Shown: one piece after another, positions 22,201-29,957 of the stretch
Position numbering within the stretch: position 1 is the stretch's first letter
Layout: every line of letters starts with the position of its first letter
DNA from: Streptomyces olivaceoviridis
GTDB taxonomy: Bacteria > Actinomycetota > Actinomycetes > Streptomycetales > Streptomycetaceae
NCBI RefSeq assembly: GCF_014650115.1
Contig: NZ_BMUI01000039.1
Span: 1 to 58,635 of the forward strand
Reading direction: 5' to 3'
DNA: 58,635 bases
Made by a program: the position numbers and the translations under genes
Notes under the pieces: model-generated
The model's database searches: none
What the model saw: only the letters and a program-made list of their open reading frames with translations
What the model was told of the DNA's origin: nothing

Positions 22201-22865
22201 GCGATCTCCGCCATCTGCCGCTTCAGGGCGACGGAGGAGAACCGCATGGTCGCCCCGCTCTCCAGATCCCCGTTGTCCGTCTCCGGCTCGACCACACCCG
22301 AAGCGGCCGACGCCTCCGGCTGGGCAGGCTGGGTCTGCTGCGGCTCGAAGCCCTCGGGCAGCCGCGGCATCGGAACGGGGTCACCGGTCGGCGGCGCGGG
22401 CTGCGCGGGCCCGGCCGGGGGAGCGTACGAGGTCCCCTGCGGCGGAGTGGACGACGCGCCCTGTGCCGGGCCGTACGGAGTTCCCTCCGCCGGACCGTAC
22501 GAAGGCCCCTGGGCCGGAATGAACGGAGTTCCCTGCGGGGGCGTACCCACCGGCGGGGTGGCCGGCGGAGGGGGTGTCGGGCCCGGTACCGGCGCGGTCG
22601 TGGGGAACGGCAGCCCGGGAGCCGCCGGAGTGCCCGAGTCACCGGCAGCCGCGGACCCGGTGGACCCGGCGAAACCACCGGCACCTCCCGAACCGCCGGC
22701 GCCACCGGCACCCGTACCGCCCGCTCCCGACGCGTTCTGCGTGTACCAGGCGGGGGGAGCGTAGTCGATGGTGAACTCGCCGGTGGTCTCGACGGCCTCC
22801 GCGTCGGGCTGGTCATCGCCGGGTGTGTCCCAGCCCCCGCGCATCCCGTCCCGATCGCTGCTCAC
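19296..22865 (-). CDS. EspI-like ESX-associated MinD/ParA-family ATPase with long Pro-rich arms
   Basis: A 1189-residue protein. About 760 N-terminal residues are low-complexity: acidic Ser/Glu/Ala stretches, then Pro/Gln/Gly with six copies of GYGFPQP. The ATPase domain follows, with deviant Walker A KGGVGKTTTT at 819-828, ILAIDANPDAGTL, and VILTDSGTGLLYSAMRG as the Walker B region. A Pro/Gln/Tyr-rich C-terminal tail has short tandem repeats. This layout matches mycobacterial EspI and the large ESX-linked ATPase of Streptomyces. A regulatory or energising role in type VII secretion is inferred. GTG 22865 has a strong AGGAGG four bases away. It is the last gene of an eccE-hypothetical-EspI set. 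Confidence 0.8.
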   Translation of the reverse strand: MSSDRDGMRGGWDTPGDDQPDAEAVETTGEFTIDYAPPAWYTQNASGAGGTGAGGAGGSGGAGGFAGSTGSAAAGDSGTPAAPGLPFPTTAPVPGPTPPPPATPPVGTPPQGTPFIPAQGPSYGPAEGTPYGPAQGASSTPPQGTSYAPPAGPAQPAPPTGDPVPMPRLPEGFEPQQTQPAQPEASAASGVVEPETDNGDLESGATMRFSSVALKRQMAEIAERAGVAGEPAESGESAESGDEGSGGAEGSVDVEGAGGSEGSLGASGAEESVDSEDDVDRAGASGGEDGAEESGGEAAAQDGSVAEAAVSGGSASDGNTADEKTASDEPDESDGSVAEQAAAEEGDSEKAGADGGAADAVRPAGTEGSADSAQSDAPKPSDAGAASVTAQAGAPQPGAADDSALPGDGAADSGASDSAAQHTDAAPSGTPESGAPQAQTPHPGTPESGAPQAHTPHPAPGQPGGYGFPQPDAVHPGAQPHAAQPAPGDPYAAVPPASPAPQGAQPGWTPPAPQNGLPPLPPSYQPAAPAAAAQWPAQPRQQPAAAPQQPGPMPGQQPQATGGQGPAGMPGQQPPFQPQAPQPAPTAWHQPNQAGQAAPAHQPGQPGAPGAPVPGPQPAPNGPTPGPTPPSGYGFPQPGTPTPPAQPGGYGFPQPPAPQPHSNGPTPPSGYGFPQPGVPNPAAQPGGYGFPQPGNPDPQAQQGGYGFPQPPQNPDGAPGAPHAPVDPRSGAAWPQPLQHDQRQPTNPGAAPLGYTAAVELSSDRLLNNKKQKAKSGRPAAASGRFKLGGKKEEAERQRKLELIRTPVLSCYRIAVISLKGGVGKTTTTTALGSTLATERQDKILAIDANPDAGTLGRRVRRETGATIRDLVQAIPYLNSYMDIRRFTSQAPSGLEIIANDVDPAVSTTFNDEDYRRAIDVLGRQYPVILTDSGTGLLYSAMRGVLDLADQLIIISTPSVDGASSASTTLDWLSAHGYADLVSRSLTVISGVRETGKMIKVEDIVAHFETRTRGVIVVPFDEHLAAGAEVDLDMMRPKTREAYFNLAAMVAEDFTRHQQAHGLWTSDGNPPPVAAPPMPGGPVPGQPMPGQPMPGQPMPEQLYGAGQPYPPAPGQPYPPAPGEPYPPAPGQPYAPAQQPYPPQQGQPQPYPAAPQQPGYPQTGQPQPQPQAQPGQQPPQAPPAPPAPPQQ
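19468..19620 (-). repeat. Short tandem repeats in the C-terminal tail of the EspI-like gene
   Basis: On the coding strand, 24-base units at about 19492-19563 encode YPPAPGQP-type octapeptides (three good copies plus degenerate neighbours). Fifteen-base units at about 19573-19620 encode PGQPM (three to four copies). Such repeats can change in copy number without frameshift. Confidence 0.8.
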
Positions 22866-23166
22866 AGTTCCTCCTGGTGTGGTCGAGCACCCTCATGCCG
22901 TGCCGGGGCGACCATGTCGTGTCGTACCGAGTCGTCCGTAGTCGTTCGGGGCGGTCCGAAGCACCGGCTCTCCCCCCGGGACACCGACGCCGGTTCACGG
23001 GTCCTGTCATCGCGCCCGCTCCCAGCCTAATCACCAGGAGCCGCACCTCGGCAGGCCCGCCCACCTCTCCGCGCCCGCACACCAGGTCACGGCACGCGTG
23101 ATGACACCTGTCCGCCCCGTGCGATCGCGCACAACACCCTGAACAAAAGGGATGGAAAAGGGCAGT
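22866..23166. other. Gap between the EspI-like gene and its upstream neighbour
   Basis: About 300 bases. Apart from the AGGAGG serving the EspI-like start I see no credible gene, hairpin terminator or clear promoter. The length suggests the EspI-like gene may have its own promoter here. Confidence 0.4.
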
Positions 23167-23916
23167 TCAGTCCATCCGTCGGGGTGTGCCCAACAATCCG
23201 ATCTCGGCGTCGGTGGGTTGGGTCAGCACGTACTGCCGGTCACGGTCGGTACACCACAGGGTGACGCCGTCGGGCAGCCCCGGCAGTGACTCCACCTCGG
23301 TCCGCGACAGCCCCATCGTGCGCCCGAGTTCGGCCGCCTCGTCCGGCGAGACCCGCTGGATACCGGCGAGCCGCGCCTGCCGCAGCAGCCGGGGCGCGAC
23401 GGGGCTGAGATACGGCAGCAGGGTCAGCACGGACTGCCAGGGACCGGACACCACCCGGCCGCGCGGGGGCCGCATACCGCAGTCCCGCACCACCAGCACC
23501 GGCGTACCGGCGGAGGCACCCTGCGGCGGCACCCGCCCGACGTCGTACACGGACAACCCGTTCTGCCCACCGCCCATGGCATGCACCATCTGCATCCACG
23601 CCTGCGGCCGCCCGGTCTCCACCGCGACCCGGGCACCGGTGGCGGCGGAGCGCAGGGCCATGACCTGCGCGGTCCACAGGCCGCCGATGAGCACGATGTC
23701 GTACGGCGTGGGGCGGTTCACCCCGAGGACGGCGGGCTGCCCCTCGTTGTTGACGCCGACCACCACACCGTCGTCGCCGATGGGCAGGGTCAGCGCGTCC
23801 ACCTGCTCCACGGGCAGGGTGTGCCGCGGGTGACGGGGGCCGAGCAGGCCGAAGCCGGTGCGCAGCCGCTCACCGAGACCCGGACCGGACGGGGTGGGTG
23901 AGGTCGTCATGGTCAT
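23167..23916 (-). CDS. Hypothetical ESX-locus protein
   Basis: A 249-residue protein whose family I do not recognise. It is soluble by inspection: no signal peptide and no membrane helix. Visible segments include a beta-rich start (LTLPIGDDGVVVGVNNEGQP), YDIVLIGGLWTAQVMALRS, which looks like a Rossmann-like strand-helix, and a C-terminal EVESLPGLPDGVTLWCTDRD. The start ATG 23916 overlaps the eccE stop as TGATG, so it is translationally coupled to EccE. That coupling and its conserved place between eccE and the EspI-like gene argue for a role in the secretion machine or its regulation. ATG 23910 is an alternative start. Confidence 0.65.
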   Translation of the reverse strand: MTMTTSPTPSGPGLGERLRTGFGLLGPRHPRHTLPVEQVDALTLPIGDDGVVVGVNNEGQPAVLGVNRPTPYDIVLIGGLWTAQVMALRSAATGARVAVETGRPQAWMQMVHAMGGGQNGLSVYDVGRVPPQGASAGTPVLVVRDCGMRPPRGRVVSGPWQSVLTLLPYLSPVAPRLLRQARLAGIQRVSPDEAAELGRTMGLSRTEVESLPGLPDGVTLWCTDRDRQYVLTQPTDAEIGLLGTPRRMD

Positions 23917-25277
23917 CAGCGGGCACCTCCGAGCGGCAGGGTGGCCAGAACGCCGGGGAGTTGTTCACGGTCCAGGCGTGCGAGCCCGGTGCGTGCCTGC
24001 TGCGCCGCACGCTCCAGATCGCGCCGCGCGTCGGTCAGTTCCTGCTTGCTGCGGCCGGTGATCCGCACATGGCCGGTGACGGTCACGTCCTGCTGCGCGC
24101 CCTTGGCCAGCGTCAGGCTGAAGGTCGTCGCGAGCGCGGGCACGGCGGTCAGCTGTGCCACCAGCTGGGCCAGGGAGCCGCCGGAGCCGCCGAGCTGGGG
24201 CCAGCGCCGCACCCAGTAGGTGGTGTGCCGGCGGTTGTCGCAGCGCCAGCTGCGGCTGGACTCCTCGGTTCGCCGCTGCGGCGCCTCGCCCCGCCCGGCC
24301 TGGGCGGTCACCATCGGGTTGGCACACGCGGAGGTGGCGATGGCGGCCGTCAGCTCCTCCTCGGTGAGCACGTTCGCCCGGAGCCCCGCGCCGGTCAGCC
24401 GGCTCGACAGGTGTTCGGCCGAGCGTGCCAGGCACTTCTGCGCCCCCAGCAGCCCGCCGCCGCGGGCGGCCACCGCCTCCGGGCACAGCTCGGGGTCGAG
24501 CTTCAGTGCGATCCAGGTGATACGGACCGCGGGGGAGCCGGTCTGGGCCTGCAACGGCGCGTAGTTGCTGACGACGACGGACTGCTGAGGCAGGTGCAGC
24601 GCGGGCGCGGGCTGGGTGTGCACCACGATCTGCGCCGACTCCAGCCGGATGCCGTCGACTTCGAGGACGTCCCGGACGAGGGCCATCGGCAGCGGTCGCC
24701 TCCCGCGCTCCGCGCGGAGCGCGTCGACGTCCGACTCCACCTGGAGCACCGCGGTCAGGAAGCCGCCGTCCCCCACCATGCCGATCGGCCGCTGATCGCG
24801 GTCGTCACCGCGGTTGAAGCTGAACGCGCGCAAGGCCGGGTCGCACTCCACGGCGGGCGCGAGACCGGAGTCGGTCCCCGGCGGCACCGGAGTGCTCGCG
24901 GCCCGCCGTGTGCGGGACCGCATGGCCAGCAGGGTGCCGAGCCATTCCGGCAGGGAGCGTCCCCGGCGCCGCACGACGGCGAGCACCACGAGCACCAGGG
25001 AGACGGGGGCGACGGCGATCAGCGCCATCGTGCCGATGAGCCACCCGCACAGCGCGAGCGCGCCCGCGATCTCCAGCAGCACCAGCCGCTGCACCGCGAA
25101 CGAACCGCCACGGCCCGAGCGGGACTCCAGACGCGGCGCGAAAGCGCCCTGGTAGGGCGTGGGTGCCTGGCGGGTGCCGTCCCGCCCGGAGGAAGAGCCG
25201 CGGGCACCCGACCGGCGCGCGCCACTCGATCGTGACCCCGATTGCGATCGCGACCGGGTCCGCGTTGCGGAAGCCAT
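23916..25277 (-). CDS. eccE: Type VII secretion protein EccE
   Basis: A 453-residue protein fitting EccE, a peripheral subunit of the ESX membrane complex. A basic Ser/Arg-rich N-terminus (ASATRTRSRSQSGSRSSG) is followed by two close hydrophobic segments at about 60-100 (LVLLEIAGALALCGWLIGTM; LIAVAPVSLVLVVLAVV). A cytoplasmic domain follows with VVSNYAPLQAQTGSPAVRITW and TEEELTAAIATSACANP. ATG 25277 was chosen; GTG 25280 is adjacent, and longer frames upstream reach into the divergent promoter region. It is divergent from eccB and coupled to the next gene by TGATG. Confidence 0.82.
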   Translation of the reverse strand: MASATRTRSRSQSGSRSSGARRSGARGSSSGRDGTRQAPTPYQGAFAPRLESRSGRGGSFAVQRLVLLEIAGALALCGWLIGTMALIAVAPVSLVLVVLAVVRRRGRSLPEWLGTLLAMRSRTRRAASTPVPPGTDSGLAPAVECDPALRAFSFNRGDDRDQRPIGMVGDGGFLTAVLQVESDVDALRAERGRRPLPMALVRDVLEVDGIRLESAQIVVHTQPAPALHLPQQSVVVSNYAPLQAQTGSPAVRITWIALKLDPELCPEAVAARGGGLLGAQKCLARSAEHLSSRLTGAGLRANVLTEEELTAAIATSACANPMVTAQAGRGEAPQRRTEESSRSWRCDNRRHTTYWVRRWPQLGGSGGSLAQLVAQLTAVPALATTFSLTLAKGAQQDVTVTGHVRITGRSKQELTDARRDLERAAQQARTGLARLDREQLPGVLATLPLGGAR

Positions 25278-25484
25278 CACTTCAAAACCCCCGAACTCTC
25301 CCGAATTCCCTTGCGCTCCGGTCCCTTCAAGCCCTGAGCACCCTACCCGTGCCACCAGCACGTCCTCGCAACAGGCATAGTAGGGGCCGGGTCTGACAGT
25401 CGAGGCACCAGAGGCAAACCGAGGACGGGGGACGGATCTTCACAGGTCCCCCACGGCTCCGCAACGGGGAGAGAGCGGACACAG

Positions 25485-27008
25485 ATGGCATCACGGCGGG
25501 ACGAACTCAACGCCTACACCTTCGCGAAGCGCCGCACGCTGGCGTCCTTCCTGCGACCTTCCCCCTCCGGCTCGGAGGAGGGCGCTCCCAAGCCGCTGGG
25601 CGCACTCGTCCCCGGCGTCGTCGTCGGTGTGGTCACCCTCGCGGTGTTCGGCGCGATCGGCATGTTCAGCCCGACGGCACCCAAGGGCTGGGACACCCCC
25701 GAGGAACACGTCATCGTCGCCAGCAAGTCGACCACCCGGTACGTCGTTCTCAAGACGGGCAAGCAGAAACAGCTGCACCCCGTCCTCAACATGGCCTCGG
25801 CCAAGTTGCTCCTGGACCCCGGCAAGGCCAGCGTCATCACCGTCGACGAGAAGATCCTGGACAGCGGCAAGCCTCCGCACGGCGCCACCATCGGCATCCC
25901 GTACGCGCCCGATCGCCTGCCCTCCCCGGACGAGGCCGAGGCCGCCAAGCGCTGGGCGGTCTGCGAGCGGCCCGCCGACGGCGGCCGGGCCATCCAGAAG
26001 GCGGCGTTCGTCCTCGCGCAGAAGGAGTGGTCCAAAACGGAGGGGGCCGACAGGCTCACCCGAGGCGACCTGATGTACGTCGTCGGCCCGGACGGCAAGA
26101 CCCAGTACGTCGTCGACGCGCGGGGCACGGCGTACAAGCTCGCCGACCCGGGCGACAAGGAACTCCTCAAAGCCCTCGACACCCGGGGCCGTGCCCCGCA
26201 GCGCGTCTCCCAGGAATGGCTCGACACCCTCCGCAAGGGCACCCCGATCGCCATCCCGCCGATCGAGGGCACACCCGGCGCGAAGGCCGACGCAGGGATC
26301 ATGCCCGCGCAGTACGACAAGGTCGGCGAGGTCATCAAGGCCTACGACGGACAGGTGTTGCGGTACTACGTCGTCCTGCGGGGCGAGGTGGCCCGTATCT
26401 CCGAGTTCACCGCCACGCTCCTGCTCAACAGCGGTCAGCTCGTCGGCGTCGGCCAGGCCGGCGAGGCGCAGCAGGTCAGCCCCGGCGCGGTCGCCGACAG
26501 CACGGCCTTCGACGAGGACAAGAACTGGCCGGCGTACAAGCCGAGGACGGTGAACGACGGCTCCAGCGCCACCAGCGGCCGCAACACGGTCTGCAACGTG
26601 CTGCGGTCGGTCGGCGCCAAGGGAGCGACGACCCTGTCCACCTGGGTCGGCAAGGACTTCCCCGCCCAGTTGCCCACGGGTTCCTCCAGTGCCTACGTCA
26701 CCGCCGGCTCCGGTCAGCTCTACCGTCAGTTCCAGGGCACGGAGACCACGGCCGGCGGCGTCTTCCTGGTGACCGACACGGGCCTGCGCTACGCCTTGCA
26801 GTCCAACAGCGACAGCGCCACCGAGGACAAGGGCATCGGCACCTCCGCCAAGAAACGCAAGGAGGAACTGGCCGAGGCGAAGATCGCCCAGACCCGCCTC
26901 GGTTACGAGAAGCTGACGCCCACGCCCATCCCGCTGGAGTGGTCGACCTTCCTGCCGACGGGCCCGCGCCTGTCGGAGGCGGCGGCGCGGCAGCCGCAGG
27001 GTTCGTAG
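25485..27008 (+). CDS. eccB: Type VII secretion protein EccB
   Basis: A 507-residue EccB, the ESX core subunit with one membrane helix and a large extracytoplasmic domain. The N-terminal MASRRDELNAYTFAKRRTLA is the family signature. One transmembrane segment lies at about 39-61, then beta-rich repeats (YVVLKTGKQKQLHPVLNMAS; DLMYVVGPDGKTQYVVDARG), with cysteines in WAVCERP and NTVCNVL probably forming the known disulfide. ATG 25485 follows GGGGAGAG. The mycosin gene starts 24 bases later, so the pair is probably one transcript. Confidence 0.93.
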   Translation: MASRRDELNAYTFAKRRTLASFLRPSPSGSEEGAPKPLGALVPGVVVGVVTLAVFGAIGMFSPTAPKGWDTPEEHVIVASKSTTRYVVLKTGKQKQLHPVLNMASAKLLLDPGKASVITVDEKILDSGKPPHGATIGIPYAPDRLPSPDEAEAAKRWAVCERPADGGRAIQKAAFVLAQKEWSKTEGADRLTRGDLMYVVGPDGKTQYVVDARGTAYKLADPGDKELLKALDTRGRAPQRVSQEWLDTLRKGTPIAIPPIEGTPGAKADAGIMPAQYDKVGEVIKAYDGQVLRYYVVLRGEVARISEFTATLLLNSGQLVGVGQAGEAQQVSPGAVADSTAFDEDKNWPAYKPRTVNDGSSATSGRNTVCNVLRSVGAKGATTLSTWVGKDFPAQLPTGSSSAYVTAGSGQLYRQFQGTETTAGGVFLVTDTGLRYALQSNSDSATEDKGIGTSAKKRKEELAEAKIAQTRLGYEKLTPTPIPLEWSTFLPTGPRLSEAAARQPQGS

Positions 27009-27032
27009 CGGCGCGCGGAGGAGAACGGACTC

Positions 27033-28298
27033 ATGCTGAAGGCAAGGACGTCGGGAGCCGCGACCCGAGCAGTGGTCGTGGCCGCCGCGGTGGCCCTCAC
27101 CGCGGCGACCACGGTGCTCGCCCTGCCCCCTTCCCCGGCCCGGGCGGACGACGGCCAGTGCACGTTCCCGTCGAAGCCGTACGCGGGCCGGCCGTGGGCG
27201 CTGCAACGCGTCAACCTGGACGAGCTGTGGGCGCAGTCCACGGGCAAGGGCGTCCAGGTGGCCGTGATCGACACCGGTGTAGACGTCAAGAACCCGCAGC
27301 TCACCAAGGCCGTGGACGCGTCCAAGGGCAAGAACCTGCTGCCCGACAAGAACCGCAAGGGCGAGAAGATAGACCGCGGCAACAAGTCGGGCACCACCGA
27401 CACGGTCGGCCACGGCACACGCGTGGCAGGCATCATCGCGGCGCGCCCGGCCAAGGGCACGGGCTTCGTGGGCCTGGCCCCGGACGCCACGATCATCCCG
27501 ATCAAGCAGAACGACGCCGAGGGCGACGGCACGGCTGACTCACTGGCCTCGGCGATCACGTACGCGGTCCAGGCGGGCGCCGACGTCATCAACATCTCCC
27601 AGGACACGGCCGAGGCGCTCGACCCGAAGACCTCGAAGCTGAAGGACGCCGTCGACTACGCCCTGGGCCAGAAGGTCGTCGTCGTGGCGTCCGCAGGCAA
27701 CGACGGCCTGGGCGGCAACGTCAAGGTCACGTACCCGGCGTCGTACGAAGGCGTCCTGGCGGTGGCGGCCTCCGACCGCAACAACGAACGCGCCGCGTTC
27801 TCACAGTCGGGAGACTTCGTGGGGGTCTCGGCTCCCGGTGTCGACATGATCTCCACGGTCCCGGGCAACGGCCACTGCTCGGACAACGGCACGAGCTTCT
27901 CGGCGCCCTATGTCGCGGGGGTCGCCGCCCTGTTGAAGTCCAAGTACCCCGACTGGACGGCCCAGCAGGTCGTAGCCCAGATCGAACAGACCGCGGAACG
28001 CGCGATTGCCGGGCGTGACCGGCTGGTGGGCTGGGGTGTGGTGGACCCCGTGAAGGCGCTCACGGAGGTGGACCCGGCGCACCCCGTCGAGTCCCCGAAA
28101 CCCGAGAACGGCGTGGCCAGGGGAGAGGCCCCGTCGGTCACCCCCCTGCACTTCGGCGAGACGGCCGAGGAGCGCGACAACCGCCTGGCGACGTACACGG
28201 TCGTGGGGGGCCTGGTGCTGGTGGCGGGCCTGGCGGGCACGGCGGTGGCGGTCCGCGACGCGCGCCGCAGGCGCGGTGGCCGCCCGCGCACCTCCTGA
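27033..28298 (+). CDS. mycP: Mycosin, type VII secretion-associated serine protease (first copy)
   Basis: A 421-residue subtilisin-family (S8) protease. A signal peptide ends near residue 38 (PSPARADDG). The triad is Asp80 in VIDTGVD, His127 in GHGTRVAG and Ser288 in NGTSFSAP. The oxyanion Asn is in SAGNDG. A C-terminal membrane helix at about 388-408 and a basic tail anchor it outside the membrane. Mycosins process substrates and stabilise the ESX complex. It lies 24 bases after eccB, the standard position. A strong terminator follows at 28336. Confidence 0.94.
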   Translation: MLKARTSGAATRAVVVAAAVALTAATTVLALPPSPARADDGQCTFPSKPYAGRPWALQRVNLDELWAQSTGKGVQVAVIDTGVDVKNPQLTKAVDASKGKNLLPDKNRKGEKIDRGNKSGTTDTVGHGTRVAGIIAARPAKGTGFVGLAPDATIIPIKQNDAEGDGTADSLASAITYAVQAGADVINISQDTAEALDPKTSKLKDAVDYALGQKVVVVASAGNDGLGGNVKVTYPASYEGVLAVAASDRNNERAAFSQSGDFVGVSAPGVDMISTVPGNGHCSDNGTSFSAPYVAGVAALLKSKYPDWTAQQVVAQIEQTAERAIAGRDRLVGWGVVDPVKALTEVDPAHPVESPKPENGVARGEAPSVTPLHFGETAEERDNRLATYTVVGGLVLVAGLAGTAVAVRDARRRRGGRPRTS

Positions 28299-28335
28299 CG
28301 GCGGCTCTCCGGCGCCGGTCGGTGACGGCGACATG

Positions 28336-28372
28336 GTGCGGCGGCGGTGCCCCCGAGGCACCGCCGCCGCAC
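28336..28372. terminator. Bidirectional terminator after mycP
   Basis: A perfect 16-base stem (28336-28351 with 28357-28372) and loop CCCGA, between the mycosin and the convergent lipoprotein gene. T-tracts are absent, as is common for Streptomyces hairpins. Confidence 0.75.
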
Positions 28373-28407
28373 GTCGTACCGCTCTGTTCGCCGGGAAGGG
28401 GCCCGCG

Positions 28408-28761
28408 TCAGCTCGCCGGCGGAGAGGCCTTGTCGTCGGCCTTCAAGTCGAAGTCGATCCGGCTCCCCTTCACGGAGGAGACGGTCACGGTCACGCCCAG
28501 CGTGCTGCCGTCGTCGGCGGTGAGCGTGCAACGGGTGGTGGTGCCGACCTTGCCCGCGAGGTCCTCCGGACAGGTGACGTCCGGCTTCGGCCGGCCCGTC
28601 TGTGCCGCGAGCTTCTCGGACACCGTGTCGGCCAGTTTGCCGGCGGAGAGCTTCGGCTCGGACTTCTCCACGGTGACCGATCCCGAACAGCCGACGAGCA
28701 GCACACCAGCGGCCACAGCCGAAATACTCCATGCTGCTGCGGACGTGCGGGCTATCGCCAT
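28408..28761 (-). CDS. DUF4333-type lipoprotein
   Basis: A 117-residue lipoprotein. The signal ends in a lipobox (GVLLVGC, Cys25). The mature part has the DUF4333 layout: LSAGKLADTVSEKLAAQTG, then two cysteines in DVTCPEDL and TTRCTLTADDG about 16 apart, then a closing beta hairpin. The family is common in actinobacteria, of unknown function, and presumably membrane-anchored outside the cell. ATG 28761 was chosen because GGAG is well spaced; ATG 28773 or further upstream would lengthen the signal n-region. Confidence 0.8.
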   Translation of the reverse strand: MAIARTSAAAWSISAVAAGVLLVGCSGSVTVEKSEPKLSAGKLADTVSEKLAAQTGRPKPDVTCPEDLAGKVGTTTRCTLTADDGSTLGVTVTVSSVKGSRIDFDLKADDKASPPAS

Positions 28762-28892
28762 GGGGGGCTCCATTCCGGGTATCAGGACGAAAGAACGCCC
28801 GAAGCATACTGGCACCCGAGAAGCTTCATGAATCCTCCATCCCGCCGACGCAGTCCTTCACTTGGCCTGCCGGAAACCCTCACCGGGAATCG

Positions 28893-29513
28893 TCACCGGG
28901 AATCAAACGCGCGGTCGAGGACATCGCAAAGGTAATCGAGCTTCGGCAGGACGTCTTCTTCCCGGAGCCGGCCCCTGGTCCAGGTGATGACTTCGCCCCC
29001 GTCGAATCGGAGCGGGCCGTCGGCGTCCGCTGAACGGAGCACGGAACCCCGGACGGTGTCCGGAGCGGTGACCGAGAAGACGGCGTAGTACGACGTCTTC
29101 GTGAGGGGGCGACCGGGGCCCGCCGACTGGACGGTCCGCACGTCGCGGTACTCGAAGCAGCGAACGGTACGACCACGATGCCGGCCCTCGACGCAGTCCC
29201 ACACGCTCAGTCCCGACGACACGTCAGGGAAGGGCGCGGCGCCCTCGTAACGGTCGGCGCCCCCCGCGACCCGCGCCCGGTACGTCCATCCCCGCCGCTG
29301 CGCGAGGGAGACGAGGGCGGAGACCTCCTCGTCACCGCGGGAGTTCTCCTGGGCATCGGACCAGCTCGCCCAGACGATGCCGCTGAAAGCGCCGCCGAAG
29401 AGAACGAAGACACCAGCGGCAGCCATGAGAAAGTAACGGCGCGGTATTTCGTGGTCGTTGACGATGACCACGTTGCGCCGTTTCGTCGGATGCGGCAGGT
29501 CGTCGAAGTTCAT
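28893..29513 (-). CDS. Single-pass membrane protein of unknown function, copy A
   Basis: A 206-residue protein. A basic N-terminal segment (HPTKRRNVVIVNDHEIPRRY) precedes one membrane helix at about 30-50 (FLMAAAGVFVLFGGAFSGIV), then a soluble domain. Its C-terminus, GEVITWTRGRLREEDVLPKL followed by DYLCDVLDR, closely matches that of the protein at 31760-32464. The two also share GRTVRCFEY/GRGFRCFEY and the overall length, so they are paralogues. I recognise no named family. ATG 29513 has AGAAGG upstream. It is divergent from the small helical gene at 29627. Confidence 0.7.
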   Translation of the reverse strand: MNFDDLPHPTKRRNVVIVNDHEIPRRYFLMAAAGVFVLFGGAFSGIVWASWSDAQENSRGDEEVSALVSLAQRRGWTYRARVAGGADRYEGAAPFPDVSSGLSVWDCVEGRHRGRTVRCFEYRDVRTVQSAGPGRPLTKTSYYAVFSVTAPDTVRGSVLRSADADGPLRFDGGEVITWTRGRLREEDVLPKLDYLCDVLDRAFDSR

Positions 29514-29551
29514 CGTCGATTTCGCCTTCTGGTGCTCGTAGGTGCCGATGC

Positions 29552-29557
29552 TACACT
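29552..29557 (+). promoter_or_regulatory. Candidate -10 for the first substrate module
   Basis: TACACT fits TAnnnT in the divergent gap and would give a leader of about 60 bases ahead of the GTG at 29627. The -35 region (TTCTGG near 29527) is weak. Confidence 0.35.
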
Positions 29558-29626
29558 TCGCGCGCCGATCATTAGGTGCGTCAATGAGCACTGTTTCGGC
29601 AGGAGTTGATGAAGGGGAGGGCAGTC

Positions 29627-29938
29627 GTGGCTGATCCTGATCTGGGTGCGGATTCACAGACTCTCAAAAAGGGCGCCAAAGACGTCGTCGAGGCCCTGCG
29701 CCCGACCGAGGGTTTCGATCTGGAGGAGTCGGCGGGACGGAGCTCGTCCTTCGGGCATTCGTCGGCGTCCTCGTCGTTCGTGGCGTTCTGCGCTACCTGG
29801 CAGGCGGGCGCGCAGATCCTCAGCGGCAGCACGGCCCAGCGCGCGGCCGGGCTGATCTCGGCATCGGGCACCTTGACGGACACGGACGGGCAGGTCCGGG
29901 ACGCGGCCAACTCCGTCAAGACGAACCAGGGCAAGTAA
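29627..29938 (+). CDS. Small helical ESX-associated protein, EspC/DUF2580-like
   Basis: A 103-residue protein. GTG 29627 was chosen because GGGGAGGG (29614-29621) is ideally spaced; an in-frame ATG at 29606 precedes that site. It has two predicted helices around a loop, and the segment FVAFCATWQAGAQIL then LISASGTLTDTDGQVRDA resembles the Trp-centred second helix of small ESX substrates (DUF2580/EspC-like). It lies 19 bases ahead of a large WXG-bearing protein, so a partner or chaperone role for that protein is inferred. The family assignment is tentative. Confidence 0.6.
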   Translation: MADPDLGADSQTLKKGAKDVVEALRPTEGFDLEESAGRSSSFGHSSASSSFVAFCATWQAGAQILSGSTAQRAAGLISASGTLTDTDGQVRDAANSVKTNQGK

Positions 29939-29957
29939 GGCAAGAGCGGGGGAAGCA

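Noticed and set aside
19476..23030. An 1184-codon plus-strand open frame opposite the EspI-like gene
   Set aside because: Arg/Gly-rich composition without motifs; the minus strand has a Walker A ATPase and a strong AGGAGG start.
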